Origin: Leptoclinus maculatus
Lineage: Eukaryota > Chordata > Actinopteri > Perciformes > Stichaeidae
Direction: 5' to 3'
NCBI GenBank assembly: GCA_032191485.1
Contig: JAVDOI010000008.1
Span: 4,541,799-4,605,798, forward strand
Length of the DNA: 64,000 nt
The notes under the pieces were generated by a model. It searched no databases and was not told the DNA's origin. It saw only the letters and a list, made by a program, of their open reading frames with translations. The translations under genes and the position numbers were made by a program. Of this stretch, positions 37,601 to 47,450 are shown in pieces; the first letter of the stretch is position 1, and every line of letters starts with the position of its first letter.

Positions 37601-40600
37601 TTCGGGGGGGAAACAATGTAAAGGACGGGAGACGTAGCTCATGTTTTATTTTTTTGTGTGTCATGTTTTGCACGATAACCCTTCTGACCGTAACAATTTA
37701 AATATCCGACATGATGCTGTTTCTGACATTTCAACATTCAACATTGTGTTTTCCTGATACATCGTTTTCAGTCTGGATTTTAACAGTTAACCGTTTAATT
37801 TAACTCAGGGAGCATCTTCTCCCTGAAAAGAGAATAGCACTGGTCCACCTTAAAGGTCATTTCACTTTAATCATCAGCTGGCTAACAAGCAAGACACAGT
37901 TAGCTCTCGTCTCCTCACAGGGTTTGAGAAGTTGTCAAATAATCTGTACACACACTACTCACTGTCACACACACACACACACTCTCTCTCTCTCTCTCGA
38001 CCGGACACTTGCTAACGTTAAGCCAGGTTTTCAAGACACTGGCAGGAAGCGCGAAAGATTATGCTAGACACACAAACAGCTGACAAACTCGCAGCTAAAC
38101 TAATTAATACGCTGGAGATTTATTGAGGACGGCCTGTTTTACGCACTGCAGCTGGTGATGAATTATGGATTCAACCAGTTTGTGCATCATCGTTGCAGCT
38201 GGGCGGCTTATTGGGCTCAACTGACGAGAGGTTAATGCCACATTGCCGTGATAGTAGCTGGTGTGGTCGTATCGGAGTAGTTTTTACGGGTACATGAGCA
38301 CAGATGCTGGTGTCGGTATTGGTCCATCTCGCATAGAACCTGTCGAGGGTAGATGTAGATGCAGACATCAAGTTAAAAACAAAGAGATTAAAGAAAAATA
38401 ATACAAATATTTAATGTAATTAAACATTGTAACAGCAAATAAAAACAGGAAAAGATGTGAAAAGACTTTTTACTACAATAGGTGACATGTACGTATAACA
38501 TATGAGAAATAAAGGTATGTCTCTTAAATAGGCATTGTCAAAGAATAGAGGTTTAGTTCTTTATGCGGATGAGGTAAATAAAGACAACTCCCACCATGAA
38601 ACGCTGTCGGCTCCATATAGTAATTGTGCTGCTTCTGTCTACTCTGTATTTACATCACATATTGTATGTCCGTCCTGAAAGACGGATCCCTGCTCTGTTG
38701 CACTCATAGGGTTCTTTTTCTTCCTATCCGAATGGAGGGTCAAAGCATATTGTAAAGCCCTATGAGCCATATAGACTGTATGTACCTGTAATTGGCTTGA
38801 AGCACCTGACCCACCCACTGTGTCTTCCCGTCTTAATGTTTTTTTTACCAGTTTTCCTTTTTGCTCATCTTTTCAGCCACCAACTAGCCAACCCTTTTTT
38901 TTTTAAACTAGCAATAATTGAATGGTCTTTGTGCTCTGTGATGTTTGTTCGTTTGCAAAAAAAAGAAAGAAAAACATTCAGTGTGCAGGTATTTTTAGAT
39001 TTAGAAATTGATTGCTGATCTGTAGAAAAAGTACCCGAATAAAAATCTGTTTTTTCTTTTCTTTTTTTGCCTCCGTCAGCCACCAAACTGGGACCTGAGG
39101 CGTTCAGATTTGACGGTGGAGGAGAAGCGACAGCGACCAGGCTGAGCGACAGATATTACATCCTACGACCAGAAGTCATCGAGAGCTACATGTACATGTG
39201 GAGACTGACCCACGACCCCAAGTACAGAGAGTGGGGTTGGGAAGCTGTTGAGGTGAGAAACTCCAATAGAGCATACTTTTTCCAAGATCTTTTTTTTTGG
39301 GGGGAGAGATATGACGTTTTGAAAATGCAATTTTATTTAAATTTTTTATCATTTGAACACAAAACATTTGATCACACTAGTACTGTTGGCAAAGCTTCCC
39401 CGAGATACTCTTAGTCCAAAGATAACGGTCTTCATCTCTGCAGACTTTTGTTTTTAAGTAAAAGTTTTTTCATTAAAACTAAATGTAAACCCCACATTTT
39501 ATTCCAAGACTAGAAATGTACATACTGACAACTTGAGAATAGTTAATGAATCTCCACCTTAAGGTAGTTTGAGGGGTTTTTGTGCCTCAGTTGACCCTGG
39601 GAGCTGTCTTCAGATGTAACAACCAGAACGAAATATTGTCGTATATTCAAACCAGTATGGTAAAAAGACTAATTTCACCATGTCACCTTATTTTTTTTAA
39701 GTGGGAGATATACAGTACAGTATAATTTGATACCCTAGACTTCCCTCTCAGGAGTAGCTTGGACTCTGATTTTATAAATTGTTCTCCCCTATTATGTCAA
39801 GCCCCTTCAACACCCTCAATTACCCCCAACCAGCTTCCTTGATATTGTGCGGCACTATACATTAGCTCGTAGATCAAGCAATCCCACTGGCAGTAGGTGG
39901 AGGCTGTGTAGGGAGCACCATTATTAATGTGGCAATAGACAGGACATTAGCTGTAGTAAACTGTAGAGGGCTGGCATGATAGATTTAGCATTAATTTAGT
40001 GTGCACAGAAGTGGAGAGATCAGGCCGGCGAGTTTGACGGGCCTTTAATTATCGGGCACAAAGGTTGAAAGTGGTGCACAACGCTTCCCTTCATGAACAT
40101 CAAGCATTAACACATCGGGGTCTTTGGTAATTAGCGCATATAAGCCAGCCCTTTGTAACAGGGGGTAATAATGTGCTAATCCGCTTGGCTAGCTCAGCCA
40201 CTCACCATTAGCCTGTGTCAGATTGCTCGGGCTTCAATTGTGCAGCCGGCTGAAGGGCTTGACATCTTCCATCATTTACTCTTTTCTTTAGGTGTACATT
40301 GACACACTGCTTTGGACTAACAGATGTTCTCTTGATGCACTATAATATATCAGAGGGAACAGGCTTTTTACATGTATGATGTCATCTAGACGAAGAGAAA
40401 AGGCAATTCTGTGAGAGCTGATTGAGTGAGTGGGTGAATAAATATACATGAATAAATGGATGAAGTAGTATTGATTCAGTTTGTACACTCAAGCTGGCAA
40501 CTGCAAGGAGTGGTCTTTACCTTGTCCAACATTGTTGGGAGATGTTCACATTTTGACCCTGCCCCTCCCGACAGGCCCTGGAGCAACACTGCAGAGTGGA

Positions 40601-42130
40601 GTCTGGCTTCTCCGGGATCCGTGACGTTTACACCATGACAGCCAGCCACGATAACATGCAGCAGAGCTTCTTCCTCTCAGAGACACTCAAGTAAGTCCTG
40701 TTTCCTCACTACGTCTCCTGTGGCAATGGATGCATAAAGCATCATAGATTTAGAAAGTAATAATCGGGTCTTCATCTGTACCTTTGTATCTGTTTCATCT
40801 ACTCGGTGTGTTTAGGAGTCATTATGTGGAGATTCCAATCTCACACACTTTATTCTGAAATAGGCCATTTAGCATAATGGTTACTTTTACTTTTTTAATG
40901 CTAATACTTGTGTACTTTTACTTGTGAACTTCTCCATATTATTGTTGTCGTAAAGACAATCGGGAATGCTTTCCGTCTTCCTGAGAGCCTACTGCTAGGA
41001 ACTCATTTAGTGACTTATTCAGACCTCTCTCTCTCTCGCAAATTATGCAAATTAGTATGGGTATTGTTAGAATTGTATCAACCTACTCTTTATCAATACT
41101 CCTTATCAGTTTGGTTCTTTAATGATACTCTTATCGGTTATTTTTCATTACTAAATAATTGCTTGTTAATCTATTATTTGAAAAAAGTATCAATTTCAGA
41201 ACAGGATTAAAATGTATTAATATTATAGATTTAACTAAATTGTTGTTTCTAAAGCAGAAACAGTGATGTTTACAACAGCAAAGTCACTATATGAAGTCGT
41301 TAATATCTGTGACATCACAATACCGAGTGAAATGTAGAAAGACTAAAGAACCCAGACAACATACAGTACAGATGTCAAGGCAAGCATTATTGTTGTACCA
41401 GGTCAATGTCAAAATTACTTTTCATTGGAAAAGAGTTGGCAACAGAAGATGTCTTCATTGAGAAAATGCTTGGTCTCTTTTGTCTTTTCTACCAGAACAA
41501 CCCCGTTGAGAAAGGTTGTGTGTCAGCATTTTGTACAACGGGTCTGTTCAGAGTATTCAGGTTACACAAAAAGTTGGTCAGCGTAATTTCATGCCCTGCA
41601 GTAACTGGTTACTGCTGATGCACATATTCATGCAGCAGGACAGTAATTAGGTTTCCCCTCTACCTCAAACCATATGGCTCACTTATTTGAACTGTATTAG
41701 TGGTACAAGACACTGCTTCCTGTGGTGAGAGGGACCAGCTTTCTCTTACAGCACAAATCTAAATCTTAGACATATTCAAAATGTTCACTGCCGGAAACCA
41801 ACTTATTTATACTTCAAGAGGCTCTTAAAGTGAGTTTTAGTTTATATGGATGAAAAATGAGGTATGCAATCCTCGATAGTGAAGAGGTGTCACTCTGTTG
41901 GAACCACAGAAAGCAGAAGTAAAGTATTCAACCAGCCTATGTTTGGATTCAATTAAACTGTGAAATTGTTTTTTCCCCGTGTGCTCAGGTATCTGTACCT
42001 GCTCTTCTCTGATGACGACCTTCTGCCACTGGAGGACTGGGTCTTTAACACGGAAGCCCATCCGCTGCCCATCATCCGCAGGAGCTGCATGCAGGACGGA
42101 GCGACGCAGGACAAGACGGTCACCGAATAA
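25564..42130 (+). CDS. man1c1: Mannosyl-oligosaccharide 1,2-alpha-mannosidase IC, C-terminal 359 residues (eight exons)
   Basis: This is a GH47 class I alpha-mannosidase. The family trims alpha-1,2-linked mannose from N-glycans (Man9 towards Man5) in the Golgi lumen as type II membrane proteins. The spliced exons are 25564-25658, 30245-30368, 30484-30577, 32208-32323, 35060-35279, 39080-39252, 40575-40690 and 41989-42130. They total 1080 nt, stay in frame and end in TAA. Counted from the first visible residue, Asp114 in 'GGLGDSFYEYL' and Glu248 in 'LRPEVIES' are the catalytic acidic residues equivalent to D463 and E599 of human ER mannosidase I. Cys177 and Cys209 are the conserved disulfide pair, and Thr334 in 'FNTEAHP' binds calcium. 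The phrase 'NFLSPVSGNWVQHH' points to MAN1C1 rather than MAN1A1 or MAN1A2. About 270 N-terminal residues, including the general acid Glu, lie in exons not seen here. Confidence 0.93.
28640..28870 (+). repeat. Teleost interspersed repeat within the intron
   Basis: 'cttaaacttgcattctttct', 'catcagggggcgactc' and 'acttgatttattacctcaga' match, from memory, a very common short repeat of teleost genomes. Class not determined. Confidence 0.5.
28871..29110 (+). repeat. Second interspersed repeat fragment within the intron
   Basis: 'cttgggtaggtaacatt', 'aagtcggcaacaatgagagc' and 'ccttcccttcaggtttccct' resemble another frequent fish repeat, lying directly next to the previous one. From recall only. Confidence 0.4.
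30245..30368 (+). CDS. man1c1: man1c1 exon 2 of 8 in window (residues 32-73)
   Basis: 124 nt after a 'ttattgttgcag' acceptor. It completes a split Ser codon and encodes 'WGWASAGSSILAEFGTLHLE', a GH47 signature segment containing the conserved 'AEFGTLHLEF' motif. The donor is 'AAG|gtttga', GT-consistent but a weak match beyond the first two bases. The following intron is only 115 bp, so recognition is probably by intron definition. Confidence 0.93.
30484..30577 (+). CDS. man1c1: man1c1 exon 3 of 8 in window (residues 74-105)
   Basis: 94 nt after 'gtctttgcag', ending before 'gtaagt' (phase 1). It encodes 'KPHGLYPNFLSPVSGNWVQ'. The 'FLSPVSGNWVQ' stretch is what separates MAN1C1 from MAN1A1 and MAN1A2, which have 'YLNP' in this position. 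Confidence 0.94.
30578..32207 (+). other. man1c1: man1c1 intron (1630 bp)
   Basis: Bounded by 'gtaagt' and 'ctcttag'. It carries an 18-base G run at 31097-31114 and a short GGAT repeat at about 31869-31881. No exon seen. Confidence 0.85.
31097..31114 (+). repeat. G homopolymer (18 G)
   Basis: An uninterrupted run of G on the sense strand of man1c1. Its length is uncertain because homopolymers are error-prone in sequencing. Confidence 0.9.
32208..32323 (+). CDS. man1c1: man1c1 exon 4 of 8 in window (residues 105-143), catalytic Asp
   Basis: 116 nt after 'ccgctcttag', ending before 'gtatgg'. It encodes 'HHVSIGGLGDSFYEYLIKSY' and continues into 'LMSDKTDEDAKKMYYGAME'. Asp114 (codon 32234-32236) matches D463 of human ER mannosidase I, an essential active-site acid. 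The open frame reads on into the intron until 32500, but homology stops at the donor. Confidence 0.94.
32324..35059 (+). other. man1c1: man1c1 intron (2736 bp)
   Basis: Bounded by 'gtatgg' and 'gctgcag'. An open frame at 34262-34558 has no recognisable domain. The stretch 32740-32960 is rich in homeodomain-like 'taatta' cores and unusual for this intron in lacking simple repeats apart from one C run. Confidence 0.8.
35060..35279 (+). CDS. man1c1: man1c1 exon 5 of 8 in window (residues 144-217), disulfide cysteines
   Basis: 220 nt after 'gttgctgcag', ending before 'gtgagt' (phase 1). It encodes 'SPGGLTYMAEWRGGILDHKM' then 'GHLACFSGGM', and later 'AAEITHTCHESYTRS'. Cys177 and Cys209 are the invariant GH47 disulfide pair (C527 and C556 in human ER mannosidase I). 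The exon is GC-rich compared with the flanking introns. Confidence 0.95.
35280..39079 (+). other. man1c1: man1c1 intron (3800 bp)
   Basis: Bounded by 'gtgagt' and 'ccgtcag'. It contains a 24-base C run at 36254-36277, a CA/CT microsatellite at about 37968-37999, and G runs at about 35311. No exon recognised. Confidence 0.85.
36254..36277 (+). repeat. C homopolymer (24 C)
   Basis: An uninterrupted C run inside the man1c1 intron, giving a G run on the opposite strand. Exact length uncertain. Confidence 0.9.
39080..39252 (+). CDS. man1c1: man1c1 exon 6 of 8 in window (residues 217-274), catalytic Glu
   Basis: 173 nt after a strong 'ttttgcctccgtcag' acceptor, ending before 'gtgaga'. It encodes 'TKLGPEAFRFDGG', then 'YYILRPEVIESYMYMWRLTH' and 'DPKYREWGWEAVE'. 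Glu248 (codon 39172-39174) matches E599 of human ER mannosidase I, and Glu251 matches the next conserved active-site Glu. The long T-rich tract before the acceptor is a good polypyrimidine tract. Confidence 0.95.
39253..40574 (+). other. man1c1: man1c1 intron (1322 bp)
   Basis: Bounded by 'gtgaga' and 'ccgacag'. The part from about 40015 to 40260 lacks simple repeats and is rich in 'taatta'-type cores, so it could be a conserved non-coding element. No exon seen. Confidence 0.8.
40575..40690 (+). CDS. man1c1: man1c1 exon 7 of 8 in window (residues 275-313)
   Basis: 116 nt after 'cctcccgacag', ending before 'gtaagt' (phase 2). It encodes 'ALEQHCRVESGFSGIRDVYT' followed by 'ASHDNMQQSFFLSETLK'. 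The 'QQSFFL(A/S)ETLKYLYLLF' motif is characteristic of GH47 and runs into the last exon. Confidence 0.95.
40691..41988 (+). other. man1c1: man1c1 intron (1298 bp)
   Basis: Bounded by 'gtaagt' and 'tgctcag'. It includes a repeat-like segment at about 41055-41160. No exon seen. Confidence 0.85.
41055..41160 (+). repeat. Teleost interspersed repeat fragment
   Basis: 'gggtattgttagaattgtat', 'caatactccttatcag' and 'tctttaatgatactcttatc' match, from memory, a common fish repeat with alternating 'gatac/tatc' phrases. Confidence 0.45.
41989..42130 (+). CDS. man1c1: man1c1 exon 8 of 8 in window (residues 313-359 and stop)
   Basis: 142 nt of coding sequence after 'ccccgtgtgctcag'. It encodes 'YLYLLFSDDDLLPLEDWVFN' then 'TEAHPLPIIRR' and a short species-variable tail ending in TAA at 42128-42130. 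Thr334 in 'FNTEAHP' is the residue whose backbone carbonyl and side chain bind the catalytic calcium. The end position relative to the motif is normal for the family, so the C-terminus is complete. Confidence 0.95.
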
Positions 42131-42742
42131 GACTGAACACGGACCAACAGCCGAGACGGACACGTTGGGGCGCAGTTCATTGTGTACACACAGAGTCACG
42201 CAAATATGGCAAACACCAAGTCAATGCAGGTTCAGAGTCTTTTCAGGAGCGTGTTATGGACTCTCAATTTGTCTCCAGTAAAGGACGCCGTCGTTTTTAC
42301 GCTGTGATTGTATATCCTTTCGCCGGGGTTACTTCCTGCTGGCAATTCTCTCTTTTTTTTTTGTGAACAATCAAGACAAACATGACTTTCATGAAAAGAG
42401 CACCTTTTTCTTTCCTTCTTTCCTCTGTGAGGAAACCAGTATAACTTGCAGACCCAAATGTAGTGGGAGGAGGGTTGAACTATGGGCCATATTGTTAGAA
42501 AGAGAGAGAAACGTATCGAAGACCACTTGAGTTTTTGCTCTTTGAGTTTGTTGTTTCGTTAATCTTAAGTGATGAATGATTCCCTTATATCGTCATTGCA
42601 TCTTTTCCTTTGTGAGTACACTCTTTGACCAAAGGTTTCTTTGCATTTCTATTTCCCTCTTTCCAGTAATGTGTTTTTGGTGAGTTTTGACCCCGAAAGT
42701 GAAAATTTACAAACGAGGCTTAAACTGTAATGAATATTGATT

Positions 42743-42748
42743 ATTAAA
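42743..42748 (+). promoter_or_regulatory. man1c1: Candidate polyadenylation signal ATTAAA
   Basis: Commonest variant of the AATAAA signal, 613 bp after the stop codon. Downstream GU-rich support is modest. Confidence 0.35.
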
Positions 42749-43425
42749 TGTACAGACAAAACACAAAATGTGATTCTCAAATTCACCTCCAAACTAATGT
42801 TGATGTCATGTTTCTTACTGAAACAAGCTTGAATGAATTTCTTAAAAGTTCGGAGGTGTCAGGAAAGTGGCAGTGTCTTATGCATCCAGGGACAATTAAA
42901 AAAAACACCAATGCTGTTGGGCTGAGTTTCCACTGTATGCTTGGGTTATTGTGTGAATAGGACAAAGCGCTCTCAGTCCTCTCAGCCTTTTCGGATCAAA
43001 GTAACAAATGGAGTGCTGTCAGTTCTGTGGCTGTAAAACAATGCATAAAAGGGAAAAGAACACATTTGCACCTGCAGCTCCAAATGGGTTTTCCTGTTTT
43101 ACTGTTGTGGTTTGTCTGCTTCACCCTGCCTTTATATGTGAATCCATACAGCTGCCAATACTGACGCTAGAGGCTACACGAGCCCGAGAGTGGAGAGGTT
43201 TCATGTCCGTCACGGTTCTATTCGTCACCGCTGTCCTGCACAGTTGTGGAGCGGATGTGCTGTACATACAGAAGAAGTGAATGACCCCCCCTGTACGAGC
43301 TTGTCTTGATTATATTTTGTGATCTTTTTCTTTTTTTTTTTTTTTTTCTAAACTTCAGTGGTTATTTTTTCTGGGTTCTCTCTTGATTTGCTTCCCTCAG
43401 GTGTTTCAGTTTAAAAAAAATATAT

Positions 43426-43431
43426 ATTAAA
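43426..43431 (+). promoter_or_regulatory. man1c1: Candidate polyadenylation signal ATTAAA
   Basis: Second ATTAAA, about 1.3 kb after the stop, followed within 30 bp by 'tgttctgactttt', a plausible GU/U-rich downstream element. Confidence 0.35.
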
Positions 43432-43759
43432 ATGTTCTGACTTTTAAGTCTAGTTATCGCTGATAATCATTATTATTATTACTTATTCTTACTGTTTGAT
43501 TTAACTTTCATTGTTGGATATTTTCAAATACTGATAAAAAGACCTGTGCAACTTTGTACATTTAAAACGATCCTAATTGTGTGGTTTTGTTTTTGTTTGC
43601 TTACATAGATACAAAGTTTTAAAAAAAACTGCCTACTTTCTGACTATTTGCTACATACAGTTAGAGAGATACAACATGCAGTGACTAACAAAAAGGAAAG
43701 AAACTACTTCTATGCTGCTTATATTTTCTTCCAGGAAGCTCATTACAGATTTAATTGAA

Positions 43760-43779
43760 GGGGGGGGGGGGGGGGGGGG
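43760..43779 (+). repeat. G homopolymer (20 G)
   Basis: An uninterrupted G run beyond the likely 3' UTR. Exact length uncertain. Confidence 0.9.
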
Positions 43780-44734
43780 TGTCTCAGGGTTGTGGAAAGT
43801 TCCTGCAATCACAATGAGAAAATGACTAATGCGGTACAGCCATTGCACCTCTCTCACGGTGTCAGGCCAACAAAGCAAAGTGTAATACCTTCCTCCCCAA
43901 AGGATTTGACTCGACCTGCTGTCGTCTGAATCCTAATTTCAGTTTGATAGCTTGAAGTGATTTTTAAAAATGGTACTTAAATGTCATGAATCTAGTTACA
44001 TTAATCTCCTTAAAAAAATGACTAATATAAAAGTGTTTGGGTTTAAATACTAAGGGCAAATGTGACCCAAATTGAGGCCTGCAGCGCTCTTCTACAGTGC
44101 AGGACTGGTATTCCCTTAAAGCAAAGGTGTGATAATTAAAAGAAGGGCTAAAGTGAAGGGCACAGTTTGTATGAATGGGAGGATCACAGTCTGTTTGAAT
44201 GCACCTGAGACTGATAGTGAAGGACAAACGCTAGAGATAATCCGCTCCCCCTGCTTTTCCCTTAGCTGCTGCCACAGTCCCCAGCAAGCCGAGCAGGGCG
44301 GCAGGAAAAACACGGACGAGACGTCGTGTGTCTGTGGGACTGCTGTCTGACTTGGCAAGACCGTCCGTCAATGTGTAACCAAGGGGGAGGGGCCATCGCT
44401 ATCTCTCTGCCACAGCTGCCCTCCAGCTGTCCCAACCAGGGCAGCGGTTTCACAGGGAATAATAGGCGTGTCACGGAGATCTGGTTCAAGTTTTACTTCA
44501 TTTCAAAAACACACAATTTCAACTGGCCAGTGCTCAAGGACAAAGGAACAACATTTAAAACATTGTTTTCAAGCCAGTCAGTCAAAAATACCAGAGCAAA
44601 ACTGTATGTTTTTAAAGTTCAATTCACTCTGATGAAGGGTTGTCCGATATATCGCTATTGCCTATAACTGTGATATCTAAAAAAAACTTAAATTGTCATA
44701 TTAATAATAGGTATGTGATAAAGTTTTTGAATTA
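43780..44734. other. Non-coding sequence downstream of man1c1
   Basis: No recognisable gene. The GC-rich island at about 44230-44470 stands out from its AT-rich surroundings and has short open frames on both strands with no recognisable domain. Confidence 0.45.
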
Positions 44735-45225
44735 GATGACTTGTATTAACTTTTTTCGACAAACTGACTTGTCATGATGTTTTCTCGACATGCTAGGATC
44801 CTTTTTGAATTAATATACTATGTATTTTTCGTAACTTTTACTTCAACGTACTATACCATGACTTTATTCGACACACTATAGTTTGACCTTACTATACTAT
44901 GACTTTTTTCGACATACTATATACTAGGACCTTTTAGAAATAATTTGAATGACTTTTTTGACATACTATATTTTAACAATATAATAAAATACAATACTAT
45001 AACTTTTTTCGACGTAATTGTTTCTGACTTTTTTCGTCATACATGACATTTTTGTACAAACTAGTATTTTTTTAACATACTTTATGACTTCTTTGACATA
45101 CTACACTATGACATTTTTCAACATACTATGACGTTTTTCGCCATACTAAGACTTTTTAATAACTTTTTTCGACATTTTATACTATGATGTTTTTCGACAT
45201 ACTATGACTTTGTCGAAAATCTATT
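44735..45225. repeat. AT-rich minisatellite built from 'gactttttcgacatactat' units
   Basis: About 490 bp of degenerate tandem units combining 'gacttttttcgacatacta' with 'tactatgac', with irregular spacing. Individual units vary by substitutions and short deletions, for example 'gacgtttttcgccatacta'. The units are neither evenly spaced nor separated by unique spacers, so this is a minisatellite rather than a CRISPR-like array. Similar arrays occur in other fish genomes, from memory. Confidence 0.88.
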
Positions 45226-45430
45226 TTTATGTCTTTTGGCTTGCTTACAGAAATATCCGTTGCCGTACTGACACACTTCTGAGCAGCTTCTTTCATCAGG
45301 TTGTGAAACTCCTAAATTCATCCTCAACCCTCCACCATAAAAGATAGTATTATGATTTTAGTGTGTATGTTTTTACAGCTAAATGGGACGTCACACTTCA
45401 TTTTGTTGCACAACCCTGTTGTACAATGAC

Positions 45431-45436
45431 AATAAA
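45431..45436 (+). promoter_or_regulatory. AATAAA hexamer
   Basis: Canonical signal in the context 'ttgtacaatgacaataaatg'. That context is also typical of a retroposon 3' end in fish, so it may not belong to man1c1. Confidence 0.3.
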
Positions 45437-45898
45437 TGAACCATGTACCAATAATGCAGCTCCATCAACTCTTGCTTGCTTTGTGTAGAAACCTCGGATG
45501 TGACCTTCACGAAGAAGGCCTCAAGCACGAAGCTGCCGAATACAACAAACCGACATTACAATATAATGTGTGTTATAGATACAAGCATGCTGTCTACCTG
45601 TCAATTCTCAGCCCTCCTACTTCTGACCCCACAAGCTGTCTGTGTTGATTTTAGAAGCATTAGCATGCTGGTTATGCAGTTGTGTTACCTTCTGGGTTCT
45701 AACGAGATGTTGGGGGCAGCAGATGAGGCCGGCCTGGCCAACCTTCAAGTGCTGTGCAATGCAGAGTAGAACGAGATGTTCTGTCAAGCACACAGCGGAG
45801 CTGCACAGTACCCTGTCTGAAGGCTGAAGCATCTGTTTAGTGCACACATGGGTGAATTTATCTTCAGAAACACACACACACACACACACTCCCAGGCT

Positions 45899-46306
45899 GT
45901 GGTTACACTTTTCAATACGACTTTTGTAATCGGATGCGCCAGATCGTAACTGCAGTGCTGTGTTTTGCATGTGGTGTCCACACTTGATGCTTCAATGCAA
46001 CCCGTCTCATCAGATAGTGATCGGATATATTTTGTGGTCAAAGGAGCAGCTGTAAAATGAACACATTTAATTTCCTATAAATTCTCCACTATTAAAGTCA
46101 TTTTTTATTAATGTCGTATCGTAACACGACTCAGACTGTGCAGGCTGTGCTCCAGCCCTGGTTTTCCTCTTCTCTTTGGCACGTGGACTGGCTGATCGGA
46201 TCCCAATGCGAGCAAGTTCCAAACTCAGATCGTAGAGACTTGAGAGTTAATGCACTCCGGCATGATCGGATGACACAAGTTGTATTGAAAAGACAAGTGT
46301 AACCAC
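45899..46306. mobile_element. MITE with terminal inverted repeats (408 bp)
   Basis: The left end reads 'gtggttacacttttcaatac' followed by 'gacttttgtaatcggatg'. The reverse complement of the right end reads 'gtggttacacttgtcttttc' followed by 'aatacaacttgtgtcatccg'. The ends pair over about 40 bp apart from a 4-base offset and a few mismatches. Several 'gatcgga' or 'atcgga' motifs occur near both ends, as subterminal repeats do in hAT-like elements. There is no transposase frame, so the element is non-autonomous. I could not find an unambiguous target-site duplication. Confidence 0.78.
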
Positions 46307-47388
46307 GACACAAGACTATAACAACACACAGCCAAAAACACACTGCAGGCTTGTTCTTTCACAGCATTTATAGCAAAAATAGATCAAATCTTTTTGCATT
46401 ACTGCTAGTTATCTTATTGGAATGTATAATTGAATATGAACATTAAATGACAGCATGGAAGGACTAGCATAATGTCCCTAAATCAGAATCTAGTTAATAA
46501 TTATAATTATAATAATGAAAAGCAGGGAAGAAAGCAGCATGGGCGTTTTATCCAATCATTCATCTTTTTGCTAATCAAATGCATTAAACACTACTTTCTC
46601 AAACAATCACAGAACGAGACGAATATTACAGCCGACTCACTCACTTTCCAGTGTATGAACTTTGAAAAGATCAAAGAGGTTATGGGAAACACTGAAGTCC
46701 TGCTGTATACAGTATCGCTCCACTAACAAATGCATCATCTGTTCTGCTATTCAGGGTTTATTCCCCCAAAACAATTTGTCCGCATCTAAGAGAGCTACAC
46801 CTAGCCTTAGTCATTTCCCTGAAAACATAAAAAATGGAAATAATTCATGAGTCCCTGAATAATGAAAATAATTCAATATTCACCTCATTGTGAAGAACAC
46901 ATTCACATCAATCTGTCCTTGGCCTACTGCAGAGTGAGTAATACTCTATGTATTCAATGTGAAGCTGTAGTTGTTTTTCGACAGAAGGCTCAAGTAGTGA
47001 AATCACAATAGGGGAGGTGGGAAATTGTGCAGCAATGAACTCGTATTACACTGCGCAAAAAATGAAGAGCGAGGTACTTCACCATCAGTTATACAGAGCA
47101 ACAAGACCTATCTTGCAAAACATTCCATATTGTCTCCCCTTCCTTCCTTTTTACCAGCGACCCCGAGAGAAAATAACTACGGTTAACAAACCATGAAATT
47201 GGGCTGACAAGACCCGAGAGGAAGGAAGAGAACAGGAGGAGGGGGGGGGGACAGGAGTTTAAATGTAAGTCTTAATTTGAAAGGCCTCATTCCAATAAAT
47301 TAAATGTTCCCTAATATTATGAAAAACTAACTGCAGGCATGAGATGTCTAACTCCTTGAACTATTTTTTAAAAAGTTATTCACTAACC

Positions 47389-47390
<2 letters not shown>
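46307..47390. other. Intergenic, nothing recognised
   Basis: AT-rich sequence with short open frames only. A G run occurs at about 47240-47250. Confidence 0.45.

Positions 47391-47448
<58 letters not shown>
47391..47448. repeat. (AT)n microsatellite, 58 bp
   Basis: 29 uninterrupted AT units. The Tyr-Ile runs read from it are artefacts. Confidence 0.97.

Positions 47449-47450
<2 letters not shown>

Larger units (their letters stand above)
42131..43450 (+). other. man1c1: Probable man1c1 3' UTR
   Basis: Sequence after the TAA stop, with no further homologous exon. Two ATTAAA hexamers (42743-42748 and 43426-43431) could be polyadenylation signals. A T-rich tract at about 43326-43349 lies between them. 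The true 3' end cannot be fixed from sequence alone; a longer UTR reaching the AATAAA at 45431 is possible but would include the minisatellite. Confidence 0.5.

Noticed and set aside
44735..45225. CRISPR-like array
   Set aside because: The units are degenerate and irregularly spaced with no unique equal-length spacers, no cas genes are present and the genome is vertebrate. It is a minisatellite.
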